Source: Chloroflexota bacterium (GTDB taxonomy: Bacteria > Chloroflexota > Dehalococcoidia > SM23-28-2 > RBG-16-64-32). Taken from it: 64,000 bases of DNA. Positions 39,058 to 46,004 of this stretch are shown here, piece by piece. The position numbers were made by a program, and so were the translations under genes. The notes below the pieces were generated by a model. The model saw only the letters and a program-made list of their open reading frames with translations. It was not told the origin of the DNA and did not search any database. How positions within the stretch are numbered: the first letter of the stretch is position 1; each line of letters starts with the position of its first letter. Location of the stretch: the NCBI GenBank assembly GCA_029262695.1, contig JAJCYV010000006.1, positions 1 through 64,000 of the forward strand. The letters are read 5' to 3'.

Positions 39058-41324
39058 TTCGCCTCGATCGTGCGCTCTAACGTCAGGTCGCGGACCACGA
39101 CCTTCCGCACGCCGTCTTCGCCTGTGACGTAGAGCGCGCCGTCCTTCTTCGCGACGGGGCGCAGGCTGACGCGTAGCGTCTCTCCGTCCCAGTCTTCGGC
39201 GGCGATTTCGAGGGCGCCCTGGAGGACGTGCAGCGTCGAGCCGACGACCTGCGGGCGGCCGGCGTCGGGCGTCAGACGCAGGAGCCGGCAGCCGTGCGGC
39301 GGTACGGGCAGCGTCAGCGAGCCCGACTGCAGGCCGAGGTACTCCTCCTCCCACAGCTCGAAGACGTGCCACGAGCCCTGCGGCAGCGCCACTTCGCGCT
39401 CGCCGTCCGCGTCGTCCCAGTTGAAGACGGCGAGGAGCGTGTGCGTCGGCAGGTCGAGGCGGAGGAGCGCCGGGACGCCTGTCCTGAGCGGGGCGGCAGC
39501 CGCGGCCGAAGGATCGGTGGTCTCGAAGAGGTCGAGGGGCGTCGCCGAGCGCCCGTAGACCGGAAGCAGGAGCGAGATGATGTCGCGTCGCTCGGGCGTC
39601 AGCGGCGGCAGCTTGTCGCTGTCGAGGACCATGCCGCCGGTCAGCCCGATGACCGTTGCCAGCGCCCGCACCTCGTCGCCGGCGAGCGCCGTATCGGTGG
39701 CGCGGACGAGGAGGCAGTCCGGGTCGTTCTGCCAGAGGCGGCCGTGCATCCAGTAGCGGGTGAGCGTGTTGCGGATGCTGTTGATCGCGGCGGGGTCGCT
39801 CATGGGAGGACGTGGCGCGCCGCGGTCGAACGGGTGCCAGTAAGGCGCGACGTCGGGGCCGATGCGCGCGGCGTCGACGAGGCCGACGCTGGGGCCCATC
39901 GGGTTGCCGCAGGCAAGCACGAAGCGACGTCCGGCGGCCTCCCGGACGATCTCCAGTCCCCGCCGGTAGGCCTGCGCGCGGGTGACGTTCGGGTCGTGCC
40001 GTACGCCGTCGACGGCGGCGGCGAAGATGAAGTCGATCTTCACGTAGTCGTAGCCCCAGTCGTCGAGCACCGTGCGGAAGACGTCCGCCGCCCACGCCTG
40101 CACTTCGGGGTGCGTGAGGTCGAGCGCGAAGCATGGCTGGTTCCAGTTGACGGTGGCGATCGCGGGAAGGCCGGTGGTGTACTTCACGAACCAGTCCGGG
40201 TGCTCGCGGAAGAGCTGCGACTTTGCTCCGGCGAGGAACGGCGCGAGCCACAGGCCCGCCTTGATGCCGCGCTCGTGGACCTGCTCGGCGAGCCACTTCA
40301 TGCCGCGGGGGAACTTCTCGTTCGTCGTCAGCCAGTCGCCGATCTCCGCCTGGTAGCCGTCGTCGATCTGGACGTAGTCGACGGGGATCGCCTCGCGGTT
40401 TTGCGCGAGGTAGTCGAGGTTGGCGATCGCTTCGTCCTCGCTGATACCCTGGAAGTAGTAGTACCAGGAGCACCAGCCGCTGGCGACAGACTTGCTCTCA
40501 ATCGCCTTCATCTCGCGGCCCAGGGCGTCGCCGTAGCGCTCCAACGCCGCGATCGGTGGAGCGCTGACGTCGACCGCCAGCCGCTCCGAGGCGAGAGTAC
40601 CGGCGCGCCCGACCTCGACGCCGTCGGCGTACGACGCGGCAGTGATCGCGCCTGGCTCCGTGTCGAGCCAGATGTGCGAGAACTGGTCCGCGGCCGAGAT
40701 GAACCCGGCGACGGCGCCGCGTCCCGAGGCGGGATCGACGACCGCCGTCACGAGGTCCGAGACGAAGCGGCCGGAGAGGGGTTGGGGCTGAGTGCCGGGG
40801 CCGATCACCGGCGGCGGGGCGGGCACGTCCTCGCCCGCGCAGTTGAGCACGATCGTTGGCGACCAGCTCTGCCAGCCGTGCTTGTAGAAGACGCAGTTTG
40901 CGGCCGGGGCGCCGAGGTCCAGGCGCGCCCCATCCAGCGGCCGGAACTCACGAATGCGGATGGGTTTCGGCGAGGTGTTCTGGATGTCCGCCTGGATCAC
41001 GGCGAACGGCAGGTCCGGGTAGAGCGACACCGTTACGCAGAGGTCCGGTTCGTGCTCGTCGCCGTCGCGGAGGAGCACCAGCGCGAGGCCGTCGCCCTGG
41101 GCGTCCCGGACGTCGTCCGAGCCGGAGAAACCGAGACCGGCGCCGCGCGTCGTAAACGTCGGGCCGTCGGTGATGCTGACGGTCGCGGCGGCGTCGGCGA
41201 TGACCGGGCGGCCGTCGGCGTCGAGCACGTCGAAGGTGCCCTTGTTGAGGTGGACGCGCACGCTGACCAGCCCGTTCGTGATCGAGGGGCCGCGCTCCGT
41301 CTCTTCGACTCGTACGTCAGGCAT
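39054..41324 (-). CDS. Alpha-galactosidase (GH36)
   Basis: A 756-residue GH36 enzyme that releases alpha-1,6-linked galactose, with no signal peptide. The N-terminal beta-sandwich leads to the catalytic barrel with SGWCSWYYYFQGISEDEAI, VDYVQIDDGYQAEIGDW, GLWLAPFLA and DYVKIDFIFAAAVDG (nucleophile Asp), then RFVLACGNPMGPS and the acid region IGPDVAPYW. A small C-terminal beta domain ends the chain. It follows galK with an 8-base overlap, so the pair takes galactosides to galactose-1-phosphate. Its stop shares the bases CTAG with the stop of the convergent propeller gene. Confidence 0.9.
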   Translation of the reverse strand: MPDVRVEETERGPSITNGLVSVRVHLNKGTFDVLDADGRPVIADAAATVSITDGPTFTTRGAGLGFSGSDDVRDAQGDGLALVLLRDGDEHEPDLCVTVSLYPDLPFAVIQADIQNTSPKPIRIREFRPLDGARLDLGAPAANCVFYKHGWQSWSPTIVLNCAGEDVPAPPPVIGPGTQPQPLSGRFVSDLVTAVVDPASGRGAVAGFISAADQFSHIWLDTEPGAITAASYADGVEVGRAGTLASERLAVDVSAPPIAALERYGDALGREMKAIESKSVASGWCSWYYYFQGISEDEAIANLDYLAQNREAIPVDYVQIDDGYQAEIGDWLTTNEKFPRGMKWLAEQVHERGIKAGLWLAPFLAGAKSQLFREHPDWFVKYTTGLPAIATVNWNQPCFALDLTHPEVQAWAADVFRTVLDDWGYDYVKIDFIFAAAVDGVRHDPNVTRAQAYRRGLEIVREAAGRRFVLACGNPMGPSVGLVDAARIGPDVAPYWHPFDRGAPRPPMSDPAAINSIRNTLTRYWMHGRLWQNDPDCLLVRATDTALAGDEVRALATVIGLTGGMVLDSDKLPPLTPERRDIISLLLPVYGRSATPLDLFETTDPSAAAAAPLRTGVPALLRLDLPTHTLLAVFNWDDADGEREVALPQGSWHVFELWEEEYLGLQSGSLTLPVPPHGCRLLRLTPDAGRPQVVGSTLHVLQGALEIAAEDWDGETLRVSLRPVAKKDGALYVTGEDGVRKVVVRDLTLERTIEAN

Positions 41325-42453
41325 CGTGCACCTTCATTCCATCGACGGCGCGGCAGAAGTACGCTTCACCGTCGAGGCTGGTTCGCCGCCGGTATTCCGA
41401 CGCGACGGCCTCGCCGAAACGCTGCGCCCGGGCCGCCTCGACGAGGTTCACCGTGCAGCCGCCGAACCCGCCGCCGGTGAGCCGCGCGCCGATCGCGCCG
41501 GGCGCGCCGGTCGCCAGTTCGACGAGCAGGTCGATCTCCGGCGTCGACGCTTCAAAGTCGTCCCGCAGGCTGGCGTGCGACTCGGCGAAAAGACGGCGGA
41601 TCGTTGCGCAGTCGCCGTCGCGCAGCGCCGCCTTCGCCGCCAGGACGCGGGCGTTCTCAGTGACGACGTGGCGTGCCCGGCGGCCGAGGTCGTCCGGCAG
41701 CGACTCGATCTGCGATTCGTCAGCGCTTCGGAGCGACGCAAGGCCCAGCGCGCGCGCCGCCTCGGCGCACTCACGGCGGCGCTGGTTGTACGGCGTATCA
41801 GCGAGTTCGCGTGGCACCTTCGAGTCGATGATGACGATGGCGAGGCCGGTCGGGAGCGGCACGTCCTCCGTTTCGAGAGACTGGCAGTCGATGAAGAGCG
41901 CGCAGCCCTTCCGGCCGAGGGCGGCGGCGAACTGGTCCATGATTCCGCACTGGACGCCGGCGTACATGTGCTCTGCGCGCTGGCAGTGGAGCGCCAGGTC
42001 GCGCGGCGTCATTTCAATGCCGGACGCGGCGCAGACCGCTCCCGACAGCGCCAGTTCGAGCGCTGCCGAGGAGGACAGCCCGGCGCCCTGAGGGACGTCG
42101 CCGCTGATCGAAAGGTCGACGCCGCGAAGAGGGAGCTGCGAGTCCAGCAGCGCCCAGAGGACGCCGCGCACGTAGTTCCGCCAGCCGCCCATCGGATGCC
42201 GGCGAGCAGTGTCGAGCGAGAAGTCGTCGCGCTGGTCGTGGTCGACCGAATGCGCGCGGACGCGTGTGTCCTCCCGCGGCGCGACGGCCACCGCCACCGT
42301 GCGGTCGATGGCGACCGGGAGGACGAAGCCCTCGTTGTAGTCGGTGTGTTCGCCGATGAGGTTGACGCGGCCCGGCGCTTCGGCGATGAATCGCGGATTG
42401 TGGTCGTGCTGCGCGGCGAATGCGCGGGCGAGTTTCGCGGTTTCGGCGGGCAT
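41317..42453 (-). CDS. galK: Galactokinase
   Basis: GHMP kinase of 378 aa that phosphorylates galactose at C1 with ATP, the first step of the Leloir pathway. The galactokinase signature APGRVNLIGEHTDYNEGFVLP is near residue 25, the GHMP ATP loop is GDVPQGAGLSSSAALELALS, the catalytic Asp lies in CGIMDQFAAALG, and LTGGGFGGCTVNLV closes the C-terminal motif. The ATG at 42453 has TATACT 9 bases upstream and no ribosome site; the longer frame is noise. It is the first gene of a galK-alpha-galactosidase operon. No galT or galE is nearby. Confidence 0.93.
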   Translation of the reverse strand: MPAETAKLARAFAAQHDHNPRFIAEAPGRVNLIGEHTDYNEGFVLPVAIDRTVAVAVAPREDTRVRAHSVDHDQRDDFSLDTARRHPMGGWRNYVRGVLWALLDSQLPLRGVDLSISGDVPQGAGLSSSAALELALSGAVCAASGIEMTPRDLALHCQRAEHMYAGVQCGIMDQFAAALGRKGCALFIDCQSLETEDVPLPTGLAIVIIDSKVPRELADTPYNQRRRECAEAARALGLASLRSADESQIESLPDDLGRRARHVVTENARVLAAKAALRDGDCATIRRLFAESHASLRDDFEASTPEIDLLVELATGAPGAIGARLTGGGFGGCTVNLVEAARAQRFGEAVASEYRRRTSLDGEAYFCRAVDGMKVHDA

Positions 42454-42462
42454 GCCGTCGCC

Positions 42463-42468
42463 AGTATA
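42463..42468 (-). promoter_or_regulatory. -10 element of a probable leaderless promoter (galK)
   Basis: On the minus strand TATACT ends 9 bases before the ATG at 42453. It lies only 36 bases from the opposing -10 at 42505-42510. Confidence 0.5.
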
Positions 42469-42504
42469 GGCGCGGCGCCGGTATGCAATCGATAGCGCAT
42501 CGGC

Positions 42505-42510
42505 TATGAT
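42505..42510 (+). promoter_or_regulatory. -10 element of a probable leaderless promoter (CoA-transferase pair)
   Basis: TATGAT ends 10 bases before the ATG at 42521. The earlier in-frame ATG at 42506 lies inside the element, so 42521 is preferred. Confidence 0.5.
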
Positions 42511-42520
42511 GCGTCTCGTT

Positions 42521-43729
42521 ATGCTGGACCGCGCTCTGGAAGGACTCACGATCATCGAAGTCGGCACCCGTGGCGCCGCCTCATACGGCGCGAAGATGCT
42601 GGCCGATCTCGGCGCGGACGTGATCAAGATCGAGCCGCCGGCGGGCGACCCGGACCGCGCGCTCGGCCCGTTCCCAGGCGGCGAGGCGCACCGGGAGAAG
42701 AGCGGGACGTACCTCTACCTGAACACGAACAAGCTCGGTGTCACGCTCGACGTCGGCAGTGAGAAGGGCCGCGAGGTGCTGGGAAAGCTGGCGGCGAAGG
42801 CCGACGCGCTGATCCACGACTATCCACCGGCCGAAGCCGAGGCCGCAGGTCTGACCTACGACGCTATTCGCGCCGCCAATCCGGACATCGTCATGACGTC
42901 TGTGACGCCGTTCGGCCAGACGGGCCCGCAGAAGGACTACAAGAGCTACGACCTGACGGAACAGAGTGCCGGCGGTTGGACGTGGATCAACGGCCAGCCC
43001 GGAAGCCCGGAGATGCCGCCGCTCAAGGTCTACGGGCGGCAGCCGTCATACCAGGGCGGCGTCAACGCGGCGCTCTCGACGATGGGCGCGCTGTACGGCC
43101 GGTCGCGCGGCGGCCCCGGGCAGCACATCGACGTCTCGATCCAGGAATGCGTCGCGGCGATCATCGAACTGACGCTGCCCACGTGGTCGTACATGGAGAC
43201 GCCCGTCGTGCGCTATGGCCAGCGGCCGATCCACCCGATCGACATGTTCCAGTGCAAGGACGGCGCCTGGATCTACGTTCTCTGCATCGAGGAGCACCAG
43301 TGGGAGCGCCTCGTCGAGCTGATGGAGACGCCGGAGTGGGCCACCTGGGAAGTGGCGGCAAACCGCTTCGTGCGTGCTTCCAACTGGGACGCGCTGCGGC
43401 CGTTCATGGAGGAGTGGGTGAGCCAGTGGAACGCCGACGACCTCTACCGCGCCGCGCAGGCCAGGCGTATCCCCTTTGCGCCTGTCTCGACGCTCGGTGA
43501 TCTGCTCGATTCGGACCACCTCAAGGAGCGTGGGTTCTTCGTCGAAGTCGGGCACCCGGAGGCGGGCACACTCAAGCACGCCGGGGCGCCCTACAGGCTT
43601 TCGGAGACGCCGTGGGAGATCCGCTCACCGGCGCCCACGCTGGGCCAGCATAACGCCGAGGTCTTCGGCGGCCGGCTCGGCCTCTCCGAAGCCGAGATCG
43701 AGCTGCTCACGGCGGAGGGAGTCGTCTGA
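42521..43729 (+). CDS. CaiB/BaiF CoA-transferase, catalytic-type subunit
   Basis: Class III CoA-transferase of 402 aa. LTIIEVGTRGAASYGAKMLA and LGADVIKIEPP form the CoA site. Asp144 in KDYKSYDLTEQSAGG is the catalytic aspartate. FGQTGP and the later QHIDVSIQECVAAI are typical. The stop codon overlaps the start of the next CoA-transferase gene by one base, which suggests equal synthesis and a heteromer, as in two-subunit members such as succinyl-CoA:malate or benzylsuccinate CoA-transferases. The substrate is unknown. Confidence 0.87.
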   Translation: MLDRALEGLTIIEVGTRGAASYGAKMLADLGADVIKIEPPAGDPDRALGPFPGGEAHREKSGTYLYLNTNKLGVTLDVGSEKGREVLGKLAAKADALIHDYPPAEAEAAGLTYDAIRAANPDIVMTSVTPFGQTGPQKDYKSYDLTEQSAGGWTWINGQPGSPEMPPLKVYGRQPSYQGGVNAALSTMGALYGRSRGGPGQHIDVSIQECVAAIIELTLPTWSYMETPVVRYGQRPIHPIDMFQCKDGAWIYVLCIEEHQWERLVELMETPEWATWEVAANRFVRASNWDALRPFMEEWVSQWNADDLYRAAQARRIPFAPVSTLGDLLDSDHLKERGFFVEVGHPEAGTLKHAGAPYRLSETPWEIRSPAPTLGQHNAEVFGGRLGLSEAEIELLTAEGVV

Positions 43730-44940
43730 TGGCCGGGCCACTGGACGGGATCCGCGTCGCCGACTTCACCTGGGTCTGGGCGGGCCCGATGAACACGATG
43801 CAGCTCGCGCACATGGGCGCCGAGGTCATCCGCATGGAGACGTCGAACCGCATCTGCGCGATCCGGATGCTGCCTCCCTGGCCGGAGGGCAAGCCGCATC
43901 CCAACCGCAGCGGCTACTTCAACCAGTACAACCAGGGCAAGCGCGCGATCCTCCTCGACCTCTCGAAGCCTGAGGGCGCGGCCATCGCCAGGCGCATCGT
44001 CGAGATGAGCGACGTTGCGGTCGAGAACTTCGCGGCGGGCGTCATCAACAAGCTGGGCCTGGGCTACGACGACCTGCGCAAGGTCAACGACGATATCATC
44101 ATGATGTCCATGTCCGGCTACGGTGCGACCGGTCCGGAGAAGGACTACGTCTCCTACGGCCCGGCGCAGGTGCCGATGTCCGGTCTCTCGTCGCTGACCG
44201 GCTACAAAGGCTGGGGCCCCATGCACGTCGGCATGTCCTACGGCGACCCGAGTGCCGGCCTGCACGCTGCCTTCGCCGTGATCGCTGCGCTCTTCTACCG
44301 CGACCGCACCGGCAAGGGACAGTACATCGACATGTCGCAATGGGAGTCCAGCATGGCCGTCATTGGCGAGGCGTTCATGCACCAGGTGATGAACGGCGTT
44401 CCGCCAGAGCGCGATGGCAGTCACGACGCGCACATGGCCCCGCACAACGTCTACCGCTGCGCCGGCGAAGACCGCTGGATCGCGATCGCCTGCGGCACCG
44501 ATGAGGAGTTCGGCGCGCTCTGCGCGGCGATCGGCAAGGCCGGGCTGGCGTCTGACGTCCGCTTTGCCACGATCGCTGACCGCAGGGCGAACGAAGACGC
44601 GCTCGACGCTGAGGTCGAGGCCTGGACGGCGGAGCAGGACCCGTTCGAAGCGATGGAGCTCCTGCAGGCGGCCGGCGTCGCGGCCTACCCGCCGCTGGTG
44701 AACCAGGAAGTGATGGAGAGCCCGCAGCTGGCCGCGCGTGACTTCTGGGTCGAGCAAGAGCACCTGGAGGTCGGCGTCCGCAGACACGCGGGCATCCCCT
44801 ACCACCTCTCGGAGACGCCGCTCTCCGTCAAGTGTGCGGCGCCGGTGATGGGTCAGGACAACGAGTACGTTTTCGGCGATCTGCTGGGCATGGGCAGTGA
44901 CGAGATCGCTGGTCTCGTCGAGCGCGAAGTCATCAAGTAG
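43729..44940 (+). CDS. CaiB/BaiF CoA-transferase-like subunit lacking the catalytic Asp
   Basis: A 403-residue paralogue of the preceding protein. It has the family start GIRVADFTWVWAGPMNTMQLA and GYGATGPEKDY, but at the position of the catalytic Asp it reads VSYGPAQVPMSG, so residue 144 is Gly. The rest of the fold appears intact (GQYIDMSQWESSMAVIGE). It most likely forms a complex with the upstream subunit and either shapes the pocket or binds the acceptor. The ATG overlaps the upstream TGA. Confidence 0.85.
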   Translation: MAGPLDGIRVADFTWVWAGPMNTMQLAHMGAEVIRMETSNRICAIRMLPPWPEGKPHPNRSGYFNQYNQGKRAILLDLSKPEGAAIARRIVEMSDVAVENFAAGVINKLGLGYDDLRKVNDDIIMMSMSGYGATGPEKDYVSYGPAQVPMSGLSSLTGYKGWGPMHVGMSYGDPSAGLHAAFAVIAALFYRDRTGKGQYIDMSQWESSMAVIGEAFMHQVMNGVPPERDGSHDAHMAPHNVYRCAGEDRWIAIACGTDEEFGALCAAIGKAGLASDVRFATIADRRANEDALDAEVEAWTAEQDPFEAMELLQAAGVAAYPPLVNQEVMESPQLAARDFWVEQEHLEVGVRRHAGIPYHLSETPLSVKCAAPVMGQDNEYVFGDLLGMGSDEIAGLVEREVIK

Positions 44941-45017
44941 CGGCCGCGTTCGGGGCCGGTGCTTCGACGGAGCTGCCGCTGGCGCGCTGCTTGTTGCTGT
45001 AATAGCCCGCGGCCAAA

Positions 45018-45047
45018 TTGACCGGCTTGCCGCCCCGGCTGTATCCT
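45018..45047 (+). promoter_or_regulatory. Likely tRNA promoter
   Basis: TTGACC (45018-45023), an 18-base spacer and TATCCT (45042-45047), 24 bases before tRNA-Leu. Confidence 0.55.
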
Positions 45048-45071
45048 GCGTATGGACACCAAATGTCCCGT

Positions 45072-45157
45072 GCCGAAGTGGCGGAACGGCAGACGCGCTG
45101 CGTTCAGGGCGCAGTGCCCTTCGGGGCGTGTGGGTTCAAATCCCACCTTCGGCACCA
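45072..45157 (+). tRNA. tRNA-Leu (CAG)
   Basis: 86 nt with the long variable arm of class II tRNAs. Acceptor GCCGAAG/CTTCGGC, anticodon arm CTGCG-TTCAGGG-CGCAG, T-arm GTGGG-TTCAAAT-CCCAC, encoded CCA. It reads CUG. Confidence 0.95.
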
Positions 45158-45192
45158 AACCTACAATAAGTCCCGGGCCGATGGCCCATCGC

Positions 45193-45268
45193 GCGCTCGT
45201 AGCTCAGCGGATAGAGCGCAGCCCTGCGGAGGCTGAGGTCGTGAGTTCGAGTCTCACCGAGCGCGCCA
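45193..45268 (+). tRNA. tRNA-Arg (GCG)
   Basis: 76 nt. Acceptor GCGCTCG/CGAGCGC, D-arm GCTC-AGCGGATA-GAGC, anticodon arm CAGCC-CTGCGGA-GGCTG, T-arm GTGAG-TTCGAGT-CTCAC, encoded CCA. The anticodon is GCG, where most bacteria use ACG edited to ICG. Confidence 0.93.
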
Positions 45269-45297
45269 TTTTCTTGCTCAAGTGAACGTTGACTGCC

Positions 45298-45367
45298 AGG
45301 CTGAGGTCGTGAGTTTCCGCCAGAGGCGGACCCGTCCGGGCGAGTCTCACCGAGCGCGCCGTTTCTT
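45298..45367 (+). pseudogene. Partial tRNA-Arg copy interrupted by a palindromic insert
   Basis: AGGCTGAGGTCGTGAGTT (45298-45315) and CGAGTCTCACCGAGCGCGCC (45341-45360) repeat the 3' half of the tRNA at 45230-45267. A 25-bp insert with TCCGCC-AGA-GGCGGA splits the T-loop. The bases after it, GTTTCTTGC, also resemble those after the real tRNA. Confidence 0.75.
45316..45340. repeat. 25-bp palindromic insert in the tRNA copy
   Basis: It begins with the perfect hairpin TCCGCC-AGA-GGCGGA and ends CCCGTCCGGG. It has the look of a small mobile palindrome (REP or MITE type). Confidence 0.55.
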
Positions 45368-45420
45368 GCCTTCGTTGCTCGTCGCCGGAGGTCCTGATTT
45401 CGCAGAGACGGCTAGCGCGT

Positions 45421-45426
45421 TATACT
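45421..45426 (+). promoter_or_regulatory. Possible -10 element of the CBS-Kor operon
   Basis: TATACT, 14 bases before the ATG of a short upstream frame and 115 bases before the CBS start at 45542. Confidence 0.4.
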
Positions 45427-45440
45427 TACTGATAGACGCA

Positions 45441-45548
45441 ATGAGTCGAGCGAATCCGCCCCAACTATCGCCAACGGCTGACGACGAGATCGACGAACCA
45501 GCCGCCCCGCCTTTAATCCTCTTCAGCCTTCACGGCCCGTCATGCTGA
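45441..45548 (+). CDS. Possible 35-codon leader ORF overlapping the CBS gene
   Basis: It starts ATG AGT CGA and ends in TGA at 45546-45548, overlapping the CBS start (ATG at 45542) in the pattern ATGCTGA. The peptide is Pro/Asp/Leu-rich and of no known type. Its value is that the CBS gene has no ribosome site of its own, so translation may depend on this frame. Confidence 0.35.
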   Translation: MSRANPPQLSPTADDEIDEPAAPPLILFSLHGPSC

Positions 45549-45994
45549 CCGAAAAGATCAGCGCGCTGGACCGCACACCGCCCGTCGTCGTCGAAAGTGG
45601 CACAAGCATCGGCACTGTTATGGAGGCGATCGAGCGCGGTGCAGTCGGCTGCGTCATCGTCTGCCAGGGTCCAAGGCTCATCGGCATCCTCACCGAGCGC
45701 GACGTCCTGCTCAAGGTCGTCGCCAGGGACGTTGATTACGCTACGCCCGTGGACGAGTTCATGACGCCGGACCCGGTCACGCTGCCGCTGAGCGCGACGA
45801 TGGGCGAGGCGGTGAGCATCATGATCGAGCGCAAGTTCCGCCACATTCCGATTACCGAAGACGGCGGAGAGAAGCCGCTGGCCGTGTTTAGCATCAAAGA
45901 CGTCATCGAGTTCGTCGCGCAGTCGTTCCCTGCGCACGTACTGAACCTGCCGCCCCGTCCCCACCAGGAGATGAGCACCCGGGAAGGAGCTTGA
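45542..45994 (+). CDS. Twin-CBS-domain protein
   Basis: A 150-residue protein made of one CBS pair (Bateman module). First domain: GTSIGTVMEAIERGAVGCVIV...LIGILTERDVLLKVVA. Second: MTPDPVTLPLSATMGEAVSIM...RHIPITE...LAVFSIKDVIEFVA. Such modules bind adenine nucleotides and regulate partners. It is first in an operon with korA, korB and a second CBS protein, so control of the oxidoreductase by energy charge is a good guess. No ribosome site is visible at 45542. Confidence 0.85.
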   Translation: MLTEKISALDRTPPVVVESGTSIGTVMEAIERGAVGCVIVCQGPRLIGILTERDVLLKVVARDVDYATPVDEFMTPDPVTLPLSATMGEAVSIMIERKFRHIPITEDGGEKPLAVFSIKDVIEFVAQSFPAHVLNLPPRPHQEMSTREGA

Positions 45995-46004
45995 GGCAGA
46001 GCCG

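Noticed and set aside
38938-41480. Very long frames on both strands across the GH36 gene
   Set aside because: Shadow frames of high-GC coding DNA, with low-complexity Arg/Ala/Pro or Val/Asp content. The GH36 and galK frames carry the family motifs.
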